From: Candidatus Saccharimonadia bacterium
GTDB lineage: Bacteria > Patescibacteriota > Saccharimonadia > Saccharimonadales > SZUA-47
Reading direction: 5' to 3'
Length of the DNA stretch: 16,984 nucleotides
Assembly: GCA_938050265.1 (NCBI GenBank)
Contig: CALLJT010000096.1
Span: 1 to 16,984, forward strand
Positions 5,091-12,046 of this stretch are shown here, in pieces (within the stretch, counting starts at the first letter, position 1; each line of letters begins with the position of its first letter). The notes beneath the pieces were generated by a model. The model searched no databases. It was not told the origin of the DNA and was given only the letters and a program-made list of their open reading frames with translations. The translations under genes and the position numbers were made by a program.

Positions 5091-7946
5091 CTACACAACA
5101 ACGCTCACCAAGCGGCCGGTAACGTATATGACTTTTTTAGGCGCGTTACCTGCGAGGTGTTTCTGGACGTTTTCTTGAGCAAGCGCTTCGTTTTTGATAG
5201 ATTCCTCGTCTGCATCTGCTGACATCTCTATTTCTGCACGTACTTTGCCGTTGATCTGTACGGCTAACTTCATAGTATCTTCGACCAGATACTGCTCGTC
5301 TAATTCTGGCCAATGGTCAACATGGATAGAGTCTTCGTGACCGAGGTCACGCCACAGTTCTTCGGCCATATGTGGTGCAAACGGTGCGACCAGCTGCACG
5401 AGGACATCGAGGGCTTCCTGCCATGCGGCGGACGCGAACCGGTCTTGCTCTTTGATCTTATATAGTTCATTCACGCACGTCATCATGGCGGATATAGCGG
5501 TGTTGAACTTGATAGCTTCGATGTCGTTCGTTACTTTTTTGATCGCCTTGTGAGCGCTCTTCAGTATCTCTGCGTCCCTTCCAGTCTCCTTGCTCACTGC
5601 TCCTTGCTCACTGCTCGCAGTCTTGAACTCCTGCACCAGTACAAAGATGCGGTTCAAAAACCGGTATATGCTTGGTAGACCGTCATTATTCCAGGGTGAC
5701 TCAACGTCAGGCGGTGCGATGAACATGATGTAGGTGCGAAGCGCATCTGCACCGTAGCCACTGTCGATTACCTCAAGCGGATCGATGCCATTGCCCTTGC
5801 TTTTGGAAAAAAACGTGCCGTCTGGTGCGAGAATTTTGGCATGGAAATACATCTGCTTGAACGGCTCTGGGTCGCCAATCAGTCCCTGCTCATAAAAGAA
5901 CCGGGTAAAAAACCGTGCGTACAGCAAATGCGCCGTAGCGTGGTCGCCGCCGTTATAGAAGTCGACCGGCATCCATTTTTTGGCAAGCCCTGGGTCCCAC
6001 GCCTGCGTGTTGTCGCCCGCTGACAAATAGCGCATCGGGTACCAGCTAGAACAGACGTAGCCGTCCATGGTGTCGGTTTCGCGCCTGCCTGCACCGCCGC
6101 ATTCTGGGCATGGTGCGTTCACCCAGTCGTCGACTTTGGCGAGCGGACTGCGCCCTTCACCGTCGGGGCGGTAATCATCGATCTCCGGCAGTTCAACCGG
6201 CAACTGGTCATCTGGCACGGCAACAGGCTTCGAGAGCGTATCGTATGACACTACGACGATTCCGTGTGTATCCAGCTGCGCACTATAACCCGGTCGATTG
6301 CCATCGTATACACTCCGCAGCTCGTCCACATCTTTGAACTCTCTACAGAACGTTTGGTTGGCGTAATTACTATTCTGATAGAGGTCATCAACACCTTCAA
6401 AGAACTCAACACTACGTACAGCTACATGAATGACCTCTTTGGTCTCGAGATCTCTCAGCGCGACTATGCTACCGCTATTCAATCGATCGATGTTCTCTTC
6501 TCGTTTGCGTGTTAAGATTCGTTTTTTGCCTGATTTGATGTCGACAAAGCCCTGATGGTCAGCACAATCAATAGTAGCTGCTACCGCGTCATCTGGAGTG
6601 AAGCAGCTTACGCAGTGGATTATTGGGATTGGTGCGCCCCAGTAGCGCTGGCGGCTAATCAGCCAGTCCCGTACTTTGTAATTTACGGTCGTTTGCGCAG
6701 CACCGTCTTCGAAGAGCTTTTTTAGTATCTTGGGCTTGGCTTCGGCAAAATTCATCCCATTAAACTCTGCGGAGTTTGCCACAATGTAGCTCTTGGGTTC
6801 TTTTTTAATATCTTGATAGCTCACAAACTCCTGCTGCTTAGTCGTATAGACAATTGGCAATTGATACTTGTTCGCAAATTCAAAATCTCGTTCATCTTCC
6901 CCGGGCACCGCCATTACAGCACCCGTCCCATACCCCATTAGCACGTAGTCAGCGACCCACACCGGAATCTCATTGCCATTAGCAGGATTCACTACTGAAA
7001 GCCCGTCTATGGGAACTCCCGTCTTGGTCTTGTTTGCCTCCCGATCAATGTCACTCTTGCGTAGAGCGTCCTGGGTGTATGCCTCAATCTCATCAGAGTT
7101 ATCGGCGAACTGCGCATACGTCTTTACGACTGGGTGCTCAGGGGCCAGTACCATGAATGTTGTACCGTAGATAGTGTCGTATGCAGTCGTGAACACATCA
7201 ATTGTAGCTTCATCAGCACCAAGCCCTTTAAGCTGGTAGGTAACTGTTGCGCCTTCACTGCGACCAATCCAGTTCTTTTGTGCGGTTTTGACCCACGGCG
7301 TCCAATTCAGATCATCAGTCGCCTCCAAGATATCGTCTGCGTAGTCAGTAATTTTGAAAAACCATTGATGTAAGGTTTTCTTGGTGACGAGTGGATCATC
7401 CGGGCCGTCATGCCGCCAACACTTGCCACTAAACACCTGTTCATCAGCAAGCACCGTTTTACATTTGGTGCACCACCACTGCGCCGAGTCTTTCTGATAC
7501 GCCAGTCCGGCTTTATGCAGCTGGGTGAAACACCACTGTGTCCAGCGGTAATATTCCGGCAAACTACTGTCTATTTCGCGTGACCAGTCTACGCCCAACC
7601 CTAAAGCCCTGTACTGTTTGCGGTAGGATTCTATCGCCTTGTCGGTGGTTTCACGCGGCGGAGTACCGGTTTTGATCGCGAAGTTTTCTGCCGGCAGCCC
7701 AAAGCTGTCAAACCCAACAGGCGCAAACGTCTCAAACCCGTTCTGGCGTTTGTAGCGGAGCAAGACATCTGGGATCGTGAAGTTCTTAGCGTGCCCCAGG
7801 TGGATGCTGTTGCCACTTGGGTAGTTGAACATCGCGAATCCATAGTACGTAGGCTTATCGCTTTTCAGATCCGCGACATACGTACCGTCACTATCCCACT
7901 TCTTCTGCCACTTCGTCTCAATATCTTTTGGGCTATATCTCTTCAT
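5091..7946 (-). CDS. leuS: Leucyl-tRNA synthetase with an ASCH-like inserted domain
   Basis: Class I aminoacyl-tRNA synthetase that charges tRNA-Leu with ATP. Residue landmarks: HLGH (the HIGH motif) at 49-52; zinc knuckle C159/C162/C176/H179; editing domain CP1 about 230-420 with TTAYDT (253-258) and YGTGAVMAVPGEDERD (339-354); RQRYWGAPIP at 432-441; KMSKS equivalent FFSKS at 712-716; anticodon-binding domain about 760-880; C-terminal domain to 951. The usual HCxxC-GxVPVP segment is split after C445/C448 by about 120 residues (455-574) resembling an ASCH domain. C613/C616 may complete a second zinc site with C445/C448. Departures from the E. coli-like pattern are FFSKS for KMSKS and TTAYDT for TTRPDT. 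At 951 residues it exceeds the usual 800-880. A TATAAT at 7955-7960 implies a near-leaderless mRNA. Confidence 0.95.
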   Translation of the reverse strand: MKRYSPKDIETKWQKKWDSDGTYVADLKSDKPTYYGFAMFNYPSGNSIHLGHAKNFTIPDVLLRYKRQNGFETFAPVGFDSFGLPAENFAIKTGTPPRETTDKAIESYRKQYRALGLGVDWSREIDSSLPEYYRWTQWCFTQLHKAGLAYQKDSAQWWCTKCKTVLADEQVFSGKCWRHDGPDDPLVTKKTLHQWFFKITDYADDILEATDDLNWTPWVKTAQKNWIGRSEGATVTYQLKGLGADEATIDVFTTAYDTIYGTTFMVLAPEHPVVKTYAQFADNSDEIEAYTQDALRKSDIDREANKTKTGVPIDGLSVVNPANGNEIPVWVADYVLMGYGTGAVMAVPGEDERDFEFANKYQLPIVYTTKQQEFVSYQDIKKEPKSYIVANSAEFNGMNFAEAKPKILKKLFEDGAAQTTVNYKVRDWLISRQRYWGAPIPIIHCVSCFTPDDAVAATIDCADHQGFVDIKSGKKRILTRKREENIDRLNSGSIVALRDLETKEVIHVAVRSVEFFEGVDDLYQNSNYANQTFCREFKDVDELRSVYDGNRPGYSAQLDTHGIVVVSYDTLSKPVAVPDDQLPVELPEIDDYRPDGEGRSPLAKVDDWVNAPCPECGGAGRRETDTMDGYVCSSWYPMRYLSAGDNTQAWDPGLAKKWMPVDFYNGGDHATAHLLYARFFTRFFYEQGLIGDPEPFKQMYFHAKILAPDGTFFSKSKGNGIDPLEVIDSGYGADALRTYIMFIAPPDVESPWNNDGLPSIYRFLNRIFVLVQEFKTASSEQGAVSKETGRDAEILKSAHKAIKKVTNDIEAIKFNTAISAMMTCVNELYKIKEQDRFASAAWQEALDVLVQLVAPFAPHMAEELWRDLGHEDSIHVDHWPELDEQYLVEDTMKLAVQINGKVRAEIEMSADADEESIKNEALAQENVQKHLAGNAPKKVIYVTGRLVSVVV
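5589..5616. repeat. Perfect 14-bp tandem duplication inside leuS
   Basis: The 14-mer CTTGCTCACTGCTC occurs twice head to tail (5589-5602 and 5603-5616). It encodes part of the low-complexity linker SSEQGAVSKETG (about residues 778-789) just before the anticodon-binding domain. Fourteen is not a multiple of three, so the two copies are read in different frames; the frame must have been restored by another change. Confidence 0.85.
6225..6584 (-). other. ASCH-like domain insertion in LeuRS (residues 455-574)
   Basis: Within leuS, the residues between HCVSC and VPDDQLPVELP are not part of the standard LeuRS fold. They read IKSGKKRILTRKR, then GSIVALRDLETKEVIHVAV and VEFFEGVDDLYQ, ending THGIVVVSYDTL. 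This is the order of elements in ASCH domains of the PUA-like superfamily: a G-K-K basic signature, a turn before a beta strand, a second strand pair, an F-x-x-x-D-D-L helix and a final G-hydrophobic-strand. ASCH domains are thought to bind RNA. The assignment is by eye, without a profile search. Confidence 0.55.
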
Positions 7947-7954
7947 AATCAGCT

Positions 7955-7983
7955 ATTATACACTGCACCATCAGTAGAACACA
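7955..7983 (-). promoter_or_regulatory. leuS promoter with -10 eight bases from the start codon
   Basis: A perfect TATAAT (7955-7960, minus strand) lies eight bases before the leuS ATG, so transcription would begin about two bases upstream of it. The -35 position (7978-7983, TGTGTT) is a poor match. No Shine-Dalgarno can fit, implying leaderless or near-leaderless translation. Confidence 0.55.
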
Positions 7984-7991
7984 GAGCGTAC
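7982..7991. repeat. Left flanking direct repeat of the MITE-like element
   Basis: CAGAGCGTAC lies directly outside the left terminal inverted repeat and matches CAGAGAGTAC at 8113-8122 in 9 of 10 positions in direct orientation, as expected for a target-site duplication. Confidence 0.55.
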
Positions 7992-8112
7992 CTGACCTAC
8001 ACTCACTTTTTTCTGCGAGAGCAGTATAAGCGTAGTGCAGCCAGAGGCGCCCCTCTGAGAGGTGACCCTGCGCGAAACGCTACTCGAGGAGATAAAAGTG
8101 AGCGTAGATCAG
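7992..8112. mobile_element. 121-bp MITE-like element with terminal inverted repeats
   Basis: The left end (CTGACCTACACTCACTTTT, 7992-8010) and the inverted right end (8094-8112) match in 17 of the first 19 positions. The interior holds further hairpins: GCAG/CUGC around CAGAGG-GGCG-CCUCUG, and CUGC-UCUC-GCAG next to the left arm. The element is flanked by 10-bp direct repeats matching at 9 of 10. It carries no open frame, so any movement would need a transposase in trans. In the minus-strand RNA, the direction of murF and leuS, the arms form 19 continuous pairs because both differences become G-U pairs. There is no U-run, so it is not a standard terminator. It may instead be a structured RNA module. 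Confidence 0.6.
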
Positions 8113-8122
8113 CAGAGAGTAC
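8113..8122. repeat. Right flanking direct repeat of the MITE-like element
   Basis: CAGAGAGTAC, the partner of 7982-7991. It overlaps the last base of the MurF-like stop codon, so an insertion would have landed exactly at the end of that gene. Confidence 0.55.
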
Positions 8123-9336
8123 TAATCTCGGCTTGCCATATCGACAAACTGAGCGCGTTTGATATTCATCCAGAAATCGTTTTGTCGAACCAAGTGACGT
8201 GTGTCGTCGATGTCGTTGAGCAATTTCTTGACCGCTTCTTCGGCGAATACGCCGTTTTGCGAGCCCTTAAAGAGAATGTATGCACCCTTTTTCATATGTT
8301 CACGGATCACGTGAGCTGCTTCGTACGGAGACTGGACCTCAACCACGGTGCATGACTGGGCGCGTGCTGCAGGAGCTGTAAACCGGTTTGCGTCTGGACC
8401 GAGTGTAACCACGAGATCAAGTTTGCTTACGTCGCAGTAGTCTCCGATCTGCGTGTGTTCATGCTCAGAAATGCCACCAAGCTCATTCATGTTACCGAGC
8501 AGTGCAATCCGCTGCGGGGCGTCGACAGTATACAGATAGTCAAGTGCGGCAGTAGTAGCACTGGGAGATGCGTTATAGGTATCATCAATCAGCGTCGATC
8601 CATATATGCCATCTAGTGTACGCATCCTGCCTGGCTGGGGCTGTACGAGCTCTAGTCCTGTAGCTACAGCTGCATTATCCATGCCGAGCTCTGCTGCGAC
8701 AGCGGCTGCCGCGGCTAACGCATCGAGGCTATGGTCACCCACAACGTGCAGATCGTCCACAGACACGCCCATGCGGGCAATGTCGCGGCGACCGTACATC
8801 TTCACTGTGTCGCGGTTTATGCCTGTCAGATAGACAGGGTCGACAGCTGTCTCATTAATAAACGTCTGGTTTGAAAACTCCATCACAGACAACTCTTCTT
8901 GTGCGACAGCGTCTATCGATTTGAAAAACTCCATATGCTCAGGAGCAACCGCGCTCACCACTGCAATATCAGGCTGCAGCCAGACAAACTGACTGATCTC
9001 GCCAGGCGTGTCCGTACCCAGCTCCAGCACAGCAACATCAAACGGTGCGCCTTTCACAATCTGTATCTCGTTACGCAGTATCAGTAGTATCCACGCGAAA
9101 GGATTTTTAAGGCTCTCAGGTAGGTAATGCTTAAACAGCGAACACGGTACACCCACGTCACTGTTGTAGTTTTTCAGTGTGCTGCGCACACGCATATTCT
9201 GACCGAGTACGGTTGCTATTGCCTGTGTTGTGGATGTTTTGCCGACGCTCCCGGTCACGACTATGACCTGAGGGTTCACCCTGCTAAGTAGGCGCCGCGC
9301 CTGCGCGCGTAAAATCCGGGCAATAAACGGCCTCAT
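8122..9336 (-). CDS. MurF-like Mur ligase lacking the N-terminal UDP-binding domain
   Basis: An ATP-dependent amide ligase of the Mur family, most like MurF, which adds D-Ala-D-Ala to UDP-MurNAc-tripeptide in the cytoplasm. Visible motifs: P-loop TGSVGKTST at 28-36, KNYNSDVGVP at 55-64, ELGTDTPGEI at 105-114, PEHMEFF at 132-138, DDTYNASPSA at 251-260, LGNMNELGG at 280-288 and a final GSQNGVFAEEAV. MurF is usually about 450 residues; here the P-loop begins at residue 28, so the N-terminal domain that grips the UDP-sugar is nearly absent. The carbamylated lysine expected in the IAxxKxE segment appears replaced by Glu in VAQEELSV (144-151). It starts 7 bp after the upstream membrane protein gene, so they form an operon. 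A related ligase with a different substrate is possible. Confidence 0.8.
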   Translation of the reverse strand: MRPFIARILRAQARRLLSRVNPQVIVVTGSVGKTSTTQAIATVLGQNMRVRSTLKNYNSDVGVPCSLFKHYLPESLKNPFAWILLILRNEIQIVKGAPFDVAVLELGTDTPGEISQFVWLQPDIAVVSAVAPEHMEFFKSIDAVAQEELSVMEFSNQTFINETAVDPVYLTGINRDTVKMYGRRDIARMGVSVDDLHVVGDHSLDALAAAAAVAAELGMDNAAVATGLELVQPQPGRMRTLDGIYGSTLIDDTYNASPSATTAALDYLYTVDAPQRIALLGNMNELGGISEHEHTQIGDYCDVSKLDLVVTLGPDANRFTAPAARAQSCTVVEVQSPYEAAHVIREHMKKGAYILFKGSQNGVFAEEAVKKLLNDIDDTRHLVRQNDFWMNIKRAQFVDMASRD

Positions 9337-9343
9337 TACGTCG

Positions 9344-10870
9344 TTACAGCTCCGTAGACGGAAGCGGCGGATCTACTCCGAGCAGCTCCCCAAGGTCAAT
9401 GAAATCACCAAGCACGTCAACCTCTGTGTCATCAAACTGTAGAGAGTCCGGATCTATCGGCTGAACGAGCTCGTTCTGTAGCGTAGGGTCAAGCGTGTCA
9501 TTGTAGACCTCTCCAAGTGAACCGATAAGTTCGTAGATGTTTTTAGCATCTTCCGGGACAGATACGTCGACTTGTTCGTCGGTGTAGGTTGCGTTGATTT
9601 CGCCTTTCAGTGCTATATCTTCGCCTGCTCCATCGACATCGACATCAAACCATAGCCGCTCTTCGTTCGTCGAAGGCTGCATATCGAGTCCGAACGTCAC
9701 TGTACCTGTAGCGCCTTCTTCTGCCAGTGTAATTTTCGCCTGCAACGGCACTGTGTCGCCCCCTTCGTACGGCACGCTGATGTCAACATAGGATGTGTCT
9801 GTCGAGCCATAATCCCCAGTATAAAAACGAACGTTACGAATGTATTTGCCAGATTCCTCAACCCACACATCTGCTGTAGAGTTTTCGGCGTCTATTGAAT
9901 CCACTATTTCGAACACACTTTCGAGGTCGAATAGTTCGTCATACGACTGTGCCGCAGCGTCTTCTAGTATGTCTTTGAATTTGGTGTCGCGTAGTGCGTT
10001 CTTGAGCGAACGGAGCATGTCTTTGGTGTTCTCTTGCTGTAAGCCGACGCGGTACCGGTACGTTGCCGTCCCTTCGAAGTCGTCTTTGACGCCTTCTTCG
10101 ACAACATCAAACACTGACACACTGCTGTCGGTCGTGAACACGTATTCGTCAAACACACCTCTGAGCGCCGCCATGAACTCAAGTGAATCCTGCTCGGTAA
10201 TTTCTAGTCCGCCAGCGCCTTCTAGAAAACTAGCAACAAGTGTCCTGTCGACTGTGTACCATTGGTCGTTCGCTTCCTGGAGGAAATCTGTGATTGGCTG
10301 AATATCCTCTGCCTCGCTCGCAGGGATGAAACCGCTCAGGAGCGATTCAACTGATTCAAGCCCTGTCAGTCTAATGTACGCATCTGGGTAGTCCGCTCCA
10401 TCTGTGGTTATAAACCGCATATCGCCGTTCAATCGAAGGCCAGCGAACCCAGCATTGAAACTGGCAGTACCATTGCCGCCAAACGTATGGCTTGTCATCG
10501 TACCGTCTGCCGCCAACGGGGTGCTCAGAGAGAACGAGCCGTTCAACTTCATGCCCTCTGGCTGGGACTGTGCTGTTTCGCTCAGTGTGTCGATGGCCCG
10601 TGCAGAATTGCCAAGTGCTCGCTCCCACACACGTGCAGGGTTGTTCATGAGTTGCTGTGCTGCTACGAATCCGCCGCCGCCGAGCAGCGCAATACCGAGC
10701 ATACCAGCAAGTATCAGGCCTTTTTTGGATTTCTTTTTCCCAGGCTGCATCACCGGTGGGTGGACAGGCTGCGCTGGCATCGCTGGGGGCTGTTGTGCAA
10801 ACTGCGGTGGCTGAGGTTGAGGTTGGTTCGGTATTTGAGTTGGCTGCTGCATTGGTCTGTTAGGGTCCAT
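9344..10870 (-). CDS. Anchored extracytoplasmic protein with Pro/Gln-rich cytoplasmic N-terminus
   Basis: I do not recognise a named family. From the ATG at 10868-10870 the protein has 508 residues. A Pro/Gln-rich low-complexity N-terminus (1-44) leads to a basic stop (KKKSKK), then a single helix at about 51-71 (GLILAGMLGIALLGGGGFVA). A large extracytoplasmic domain rich in beta-type alternation and acidic residues fills the rest, with no cysteine. The domain (KLNGSFSLSTP, then repeated hydrophobic/acidic strands, later TVTFGLDMQPS and DIALKGEINATY) loosely resembles the LolA/LppX-like half-barrel pattern, but that is only a guess. A start 18 codons upstream (10924) is possible but adds a segment overlapping the promoter-like TATAAT at 10889-10894. 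It is co-transcribed with the MurF-like gene 7 bp downstream. Confidence 0.75.
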   Translation of the reverse strand: MDPNRPMQQPTQIPNQPQPQPPQFAQQPPAMPAQPVHPPVMQPGKKKSKKGLILAGMLGIALLGGGGFVAAQQLMNNPARVWERALGNSARAIDTLSETAQSQPEGMKLNGSFSLSTPLAADGTMTSHTFGGNGTASFNAGFAGLRLNGDMRFITTDGADYPDAYIRLTGLESVESLLSGFIPASEAEDIQPITDFLQEANDQWYTVDRTLVASFLEGAGGLEITEQDSLEFMAALRGVFDEYVFTTDSSVSVFDVVEEGVKDDFEGTATYRYRVGLQQENTKDMLRSLKNALRDTKFKDILEDAAAQSYDELFDLESVFEIVDSIDAENSTADVWVEESGKYIRNVRFYTGDYGSTDTSYVDISVPYEGGDTVPLQAKITLAEEGATGTVTFGLDMQPSTNEERLWFDVDVDGAGEDIALKGEINATYTDEQVDVSVPEDAKNIYELIGSLGEVYNDTLDPTLQNELVQPIDPDSLQFDDTEVDVLGDFIDLGELLGVDPPLPSTEL

Positions 10871-10888
10871 AGGGGTCTTTCTGCGTGA

Positions 10889-10894
10889 ATTATA
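10889..10894 (-). promoter_or_regulatory. Possible -10 box for the 508-aa membrane protein gene
   Basis: TATAAT on the minus strand lies 18 bases before the preferred ATG at 10868-10870, predicting a leader of about 12 bases. No convincing -35 is present. A second TATAAT at 10927-10932 is an alternative. Confidence 0.35.
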
Positions 10895-10973
10895 TTGCGC
10901 TTCTGATGATGCACATAAAAGCATTAATTATACCTAGAAGTATACCAGATCCGGCCCATAGACTGACACAGTC

Positions 10974-11020
10974 CTGGCCCACACTCACTTTTCCCTCTGA
11001 GGGTAGTATCAGCGGAGTGC
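10974..11020 (+). repeat. Half-copy of the junction repeat (copy D)
   Basis: This aligns without gaps to 7992-8038, the left arm of the MITE-like element, at 37 of 47 positions. The outer CTGRCCYACACTCACTTTT is best conserved. It runs up to and includes one base of the stop codon of the 11020-11991 gene. No matching right arm is evident next to it. It contains its own small hairpin CCCT-CTG-AGGG, in a slightly different position from the CTGC-GAGA-GCAG hairpin of the other copy. Confidence 0.6.
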
Positions 11021-11991
11021 TAAAGCGTGACGCCAAACGCTTCTTGGATACGCGTCTCGAGTTCGCCGTTAGAAAACTCCGCGTCTGGGCGGTCAAACTG
11101 TTTAGTTATTCCGTAGCCAGTATAGTTCTGAGTGATCTGAGCGACAGATATGACACGAACTTCGCCAGTGCGCTCACTGACAGATACGCGCACTATCCGC
11201 ACCTCCTCCGGGTCAGTTATCTGCTCTGGGTCAAGCTGTTCGGAGTCGTCAAACCCTGCGTGCCTGAACGCGGAGCCTACCTGTTCGACAAAATCTTTCA
11301 GGCGAACATTGACGGTAAATACACGCAGACGCTCACCGTCAAGTTCAGTTCCAACAACAGTCTCATTGTTGAACGAGTACACTCCGCGCTCACGCAGATT
11401 TTTGACGAGTGACCGCCGGAAGTCGCTAGAATAATTCCCAAACATCACGTACGTGGCCTGTTCTGATATATAAAACTCTTTGAGCTGCTGCTGTTCCTGT
11501 TCTGTCGGCGGTACATAGTGGTCCCATTTACCGATCAAATCATCGATAGATACTGACGTACCATCAGGACCCGGCTGGTCTGTTTCAAACGAAGCATACC
11601 GAGAGTACTGACTGTCGAGATAGCTAATACCTTCTGTCAGGACTGACGTGTTTTCTAACGCGCCGCGCGTATCAAACGACACCTGACTGTACACTTTTGG
11701 ATCTTCGCCAAAAAACATCTGCTGCCTCTGAACTACGCTGTTGCCTGAACCACCATCTTCGACTATGCGTGTTACGCTCGGTACTGCAAGGCTGTTTTCG
11801 ATCGCCGACCAAAACAAACGTTCATTGTCTTCGACTGACCAAGCAGCGACCGCAGAAGCGTCATCATTCTTGAGCTCGGTAAACCACAGATATCCACTCA
11901 CACCAGCAAGCATCACACCGAGCGCAACAAATCGTCGCGCCCACACTGCCAGGTCTTTTGTACTGCGTTTTGTGATCAAATGTTTTTCCAT
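11020..11991 (-). CDS. Signal-anchored extracytoplasmic protein of unknown function (323 aa)
   Basis: No family recognised. The protein has a short basic N-terminus, one hydrophobic segment at about 20-38 (RFVALGVMLAGVSGYLWF) and an extracytoplasmic domain of about 285 residues. No lipobox cysteine is present, so it is probably anchored by the uncleaved helix. The domain has repeated beta-like stretches (ETVVGTELDGERLRVFTVNV; EVRIVRVSVSERTGEVRVIS) and a Gln-rich turn (EQEQQQLKEF). In layout it resembles the next gene (9344-10870), and the two may be distantly related envelope proteins. The stop codon abuts repeat copy D. A purine stretch, AAAAGGGG, lies 12 bases before the ATG, too far for an ideal Shine-Dalgarno. 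Confidence 0.75.
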   Translation of the reverse strand: MEKHLITKRSTKDLAVWARRFVALGVMLAGVSGYLWFTELKNDDASAVAAWSVEDNERLFWSAIENSLAVPSVTRIVEDGGSGNSVVQRQQMFFGEDPKVYSQVSFDTRGALENTSVLTEGISYLDSQYSRYASFETDQPGPDGTSVSIDDLIGKWDHYVPPTEQEQQQLKEFYISEQATYVMFGNYSSDFRRSLVKNLRERGVYSFNNETVVGTELDGERLRVFTVNVRLKDFVEQVGSAFRHAGFDDSEQLDPEQITDPEEVRIVRVSVSERTGEVRVISVAQITQNYTGYGITKQFDRPDAEFSNGELETRIQEAFGVTL

Positions 11992-12046
11992 AATTATGCT
12001 GTACCCCTTTTAGTGTGATTGCTGATTGGTGGCTAGTTATATGTGG

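Noticed and set aside
7947..8121. A T-box leader upstream of leuS
   Set aside because: The gap contains no conserved T-box antiterminator motif and no terminator before leuS, and the leuS promoter lies downstream of the structured element. The repeat also occurs beside genes unrelated to aminoacylation.
10974..11014. A hammerhead-like core in repeat copy D (CTGATA near GAAAA on the minus strand)
   Set aside because: The invariant CUGAUGA core is not matched and the other copies do not keep even this resemblance.
11050..11089. A possible degenerate right arm for repeat copy D inside the 3' end of the 323-aa gene (ACGCGTCTCGAG, then AGAAAACTCCGCGT)
   Set aside because: Similarity beyond the first 12 bases is poor, no flanking direct repeats are seen, and the sequence is coding; chance cannot be excluded.
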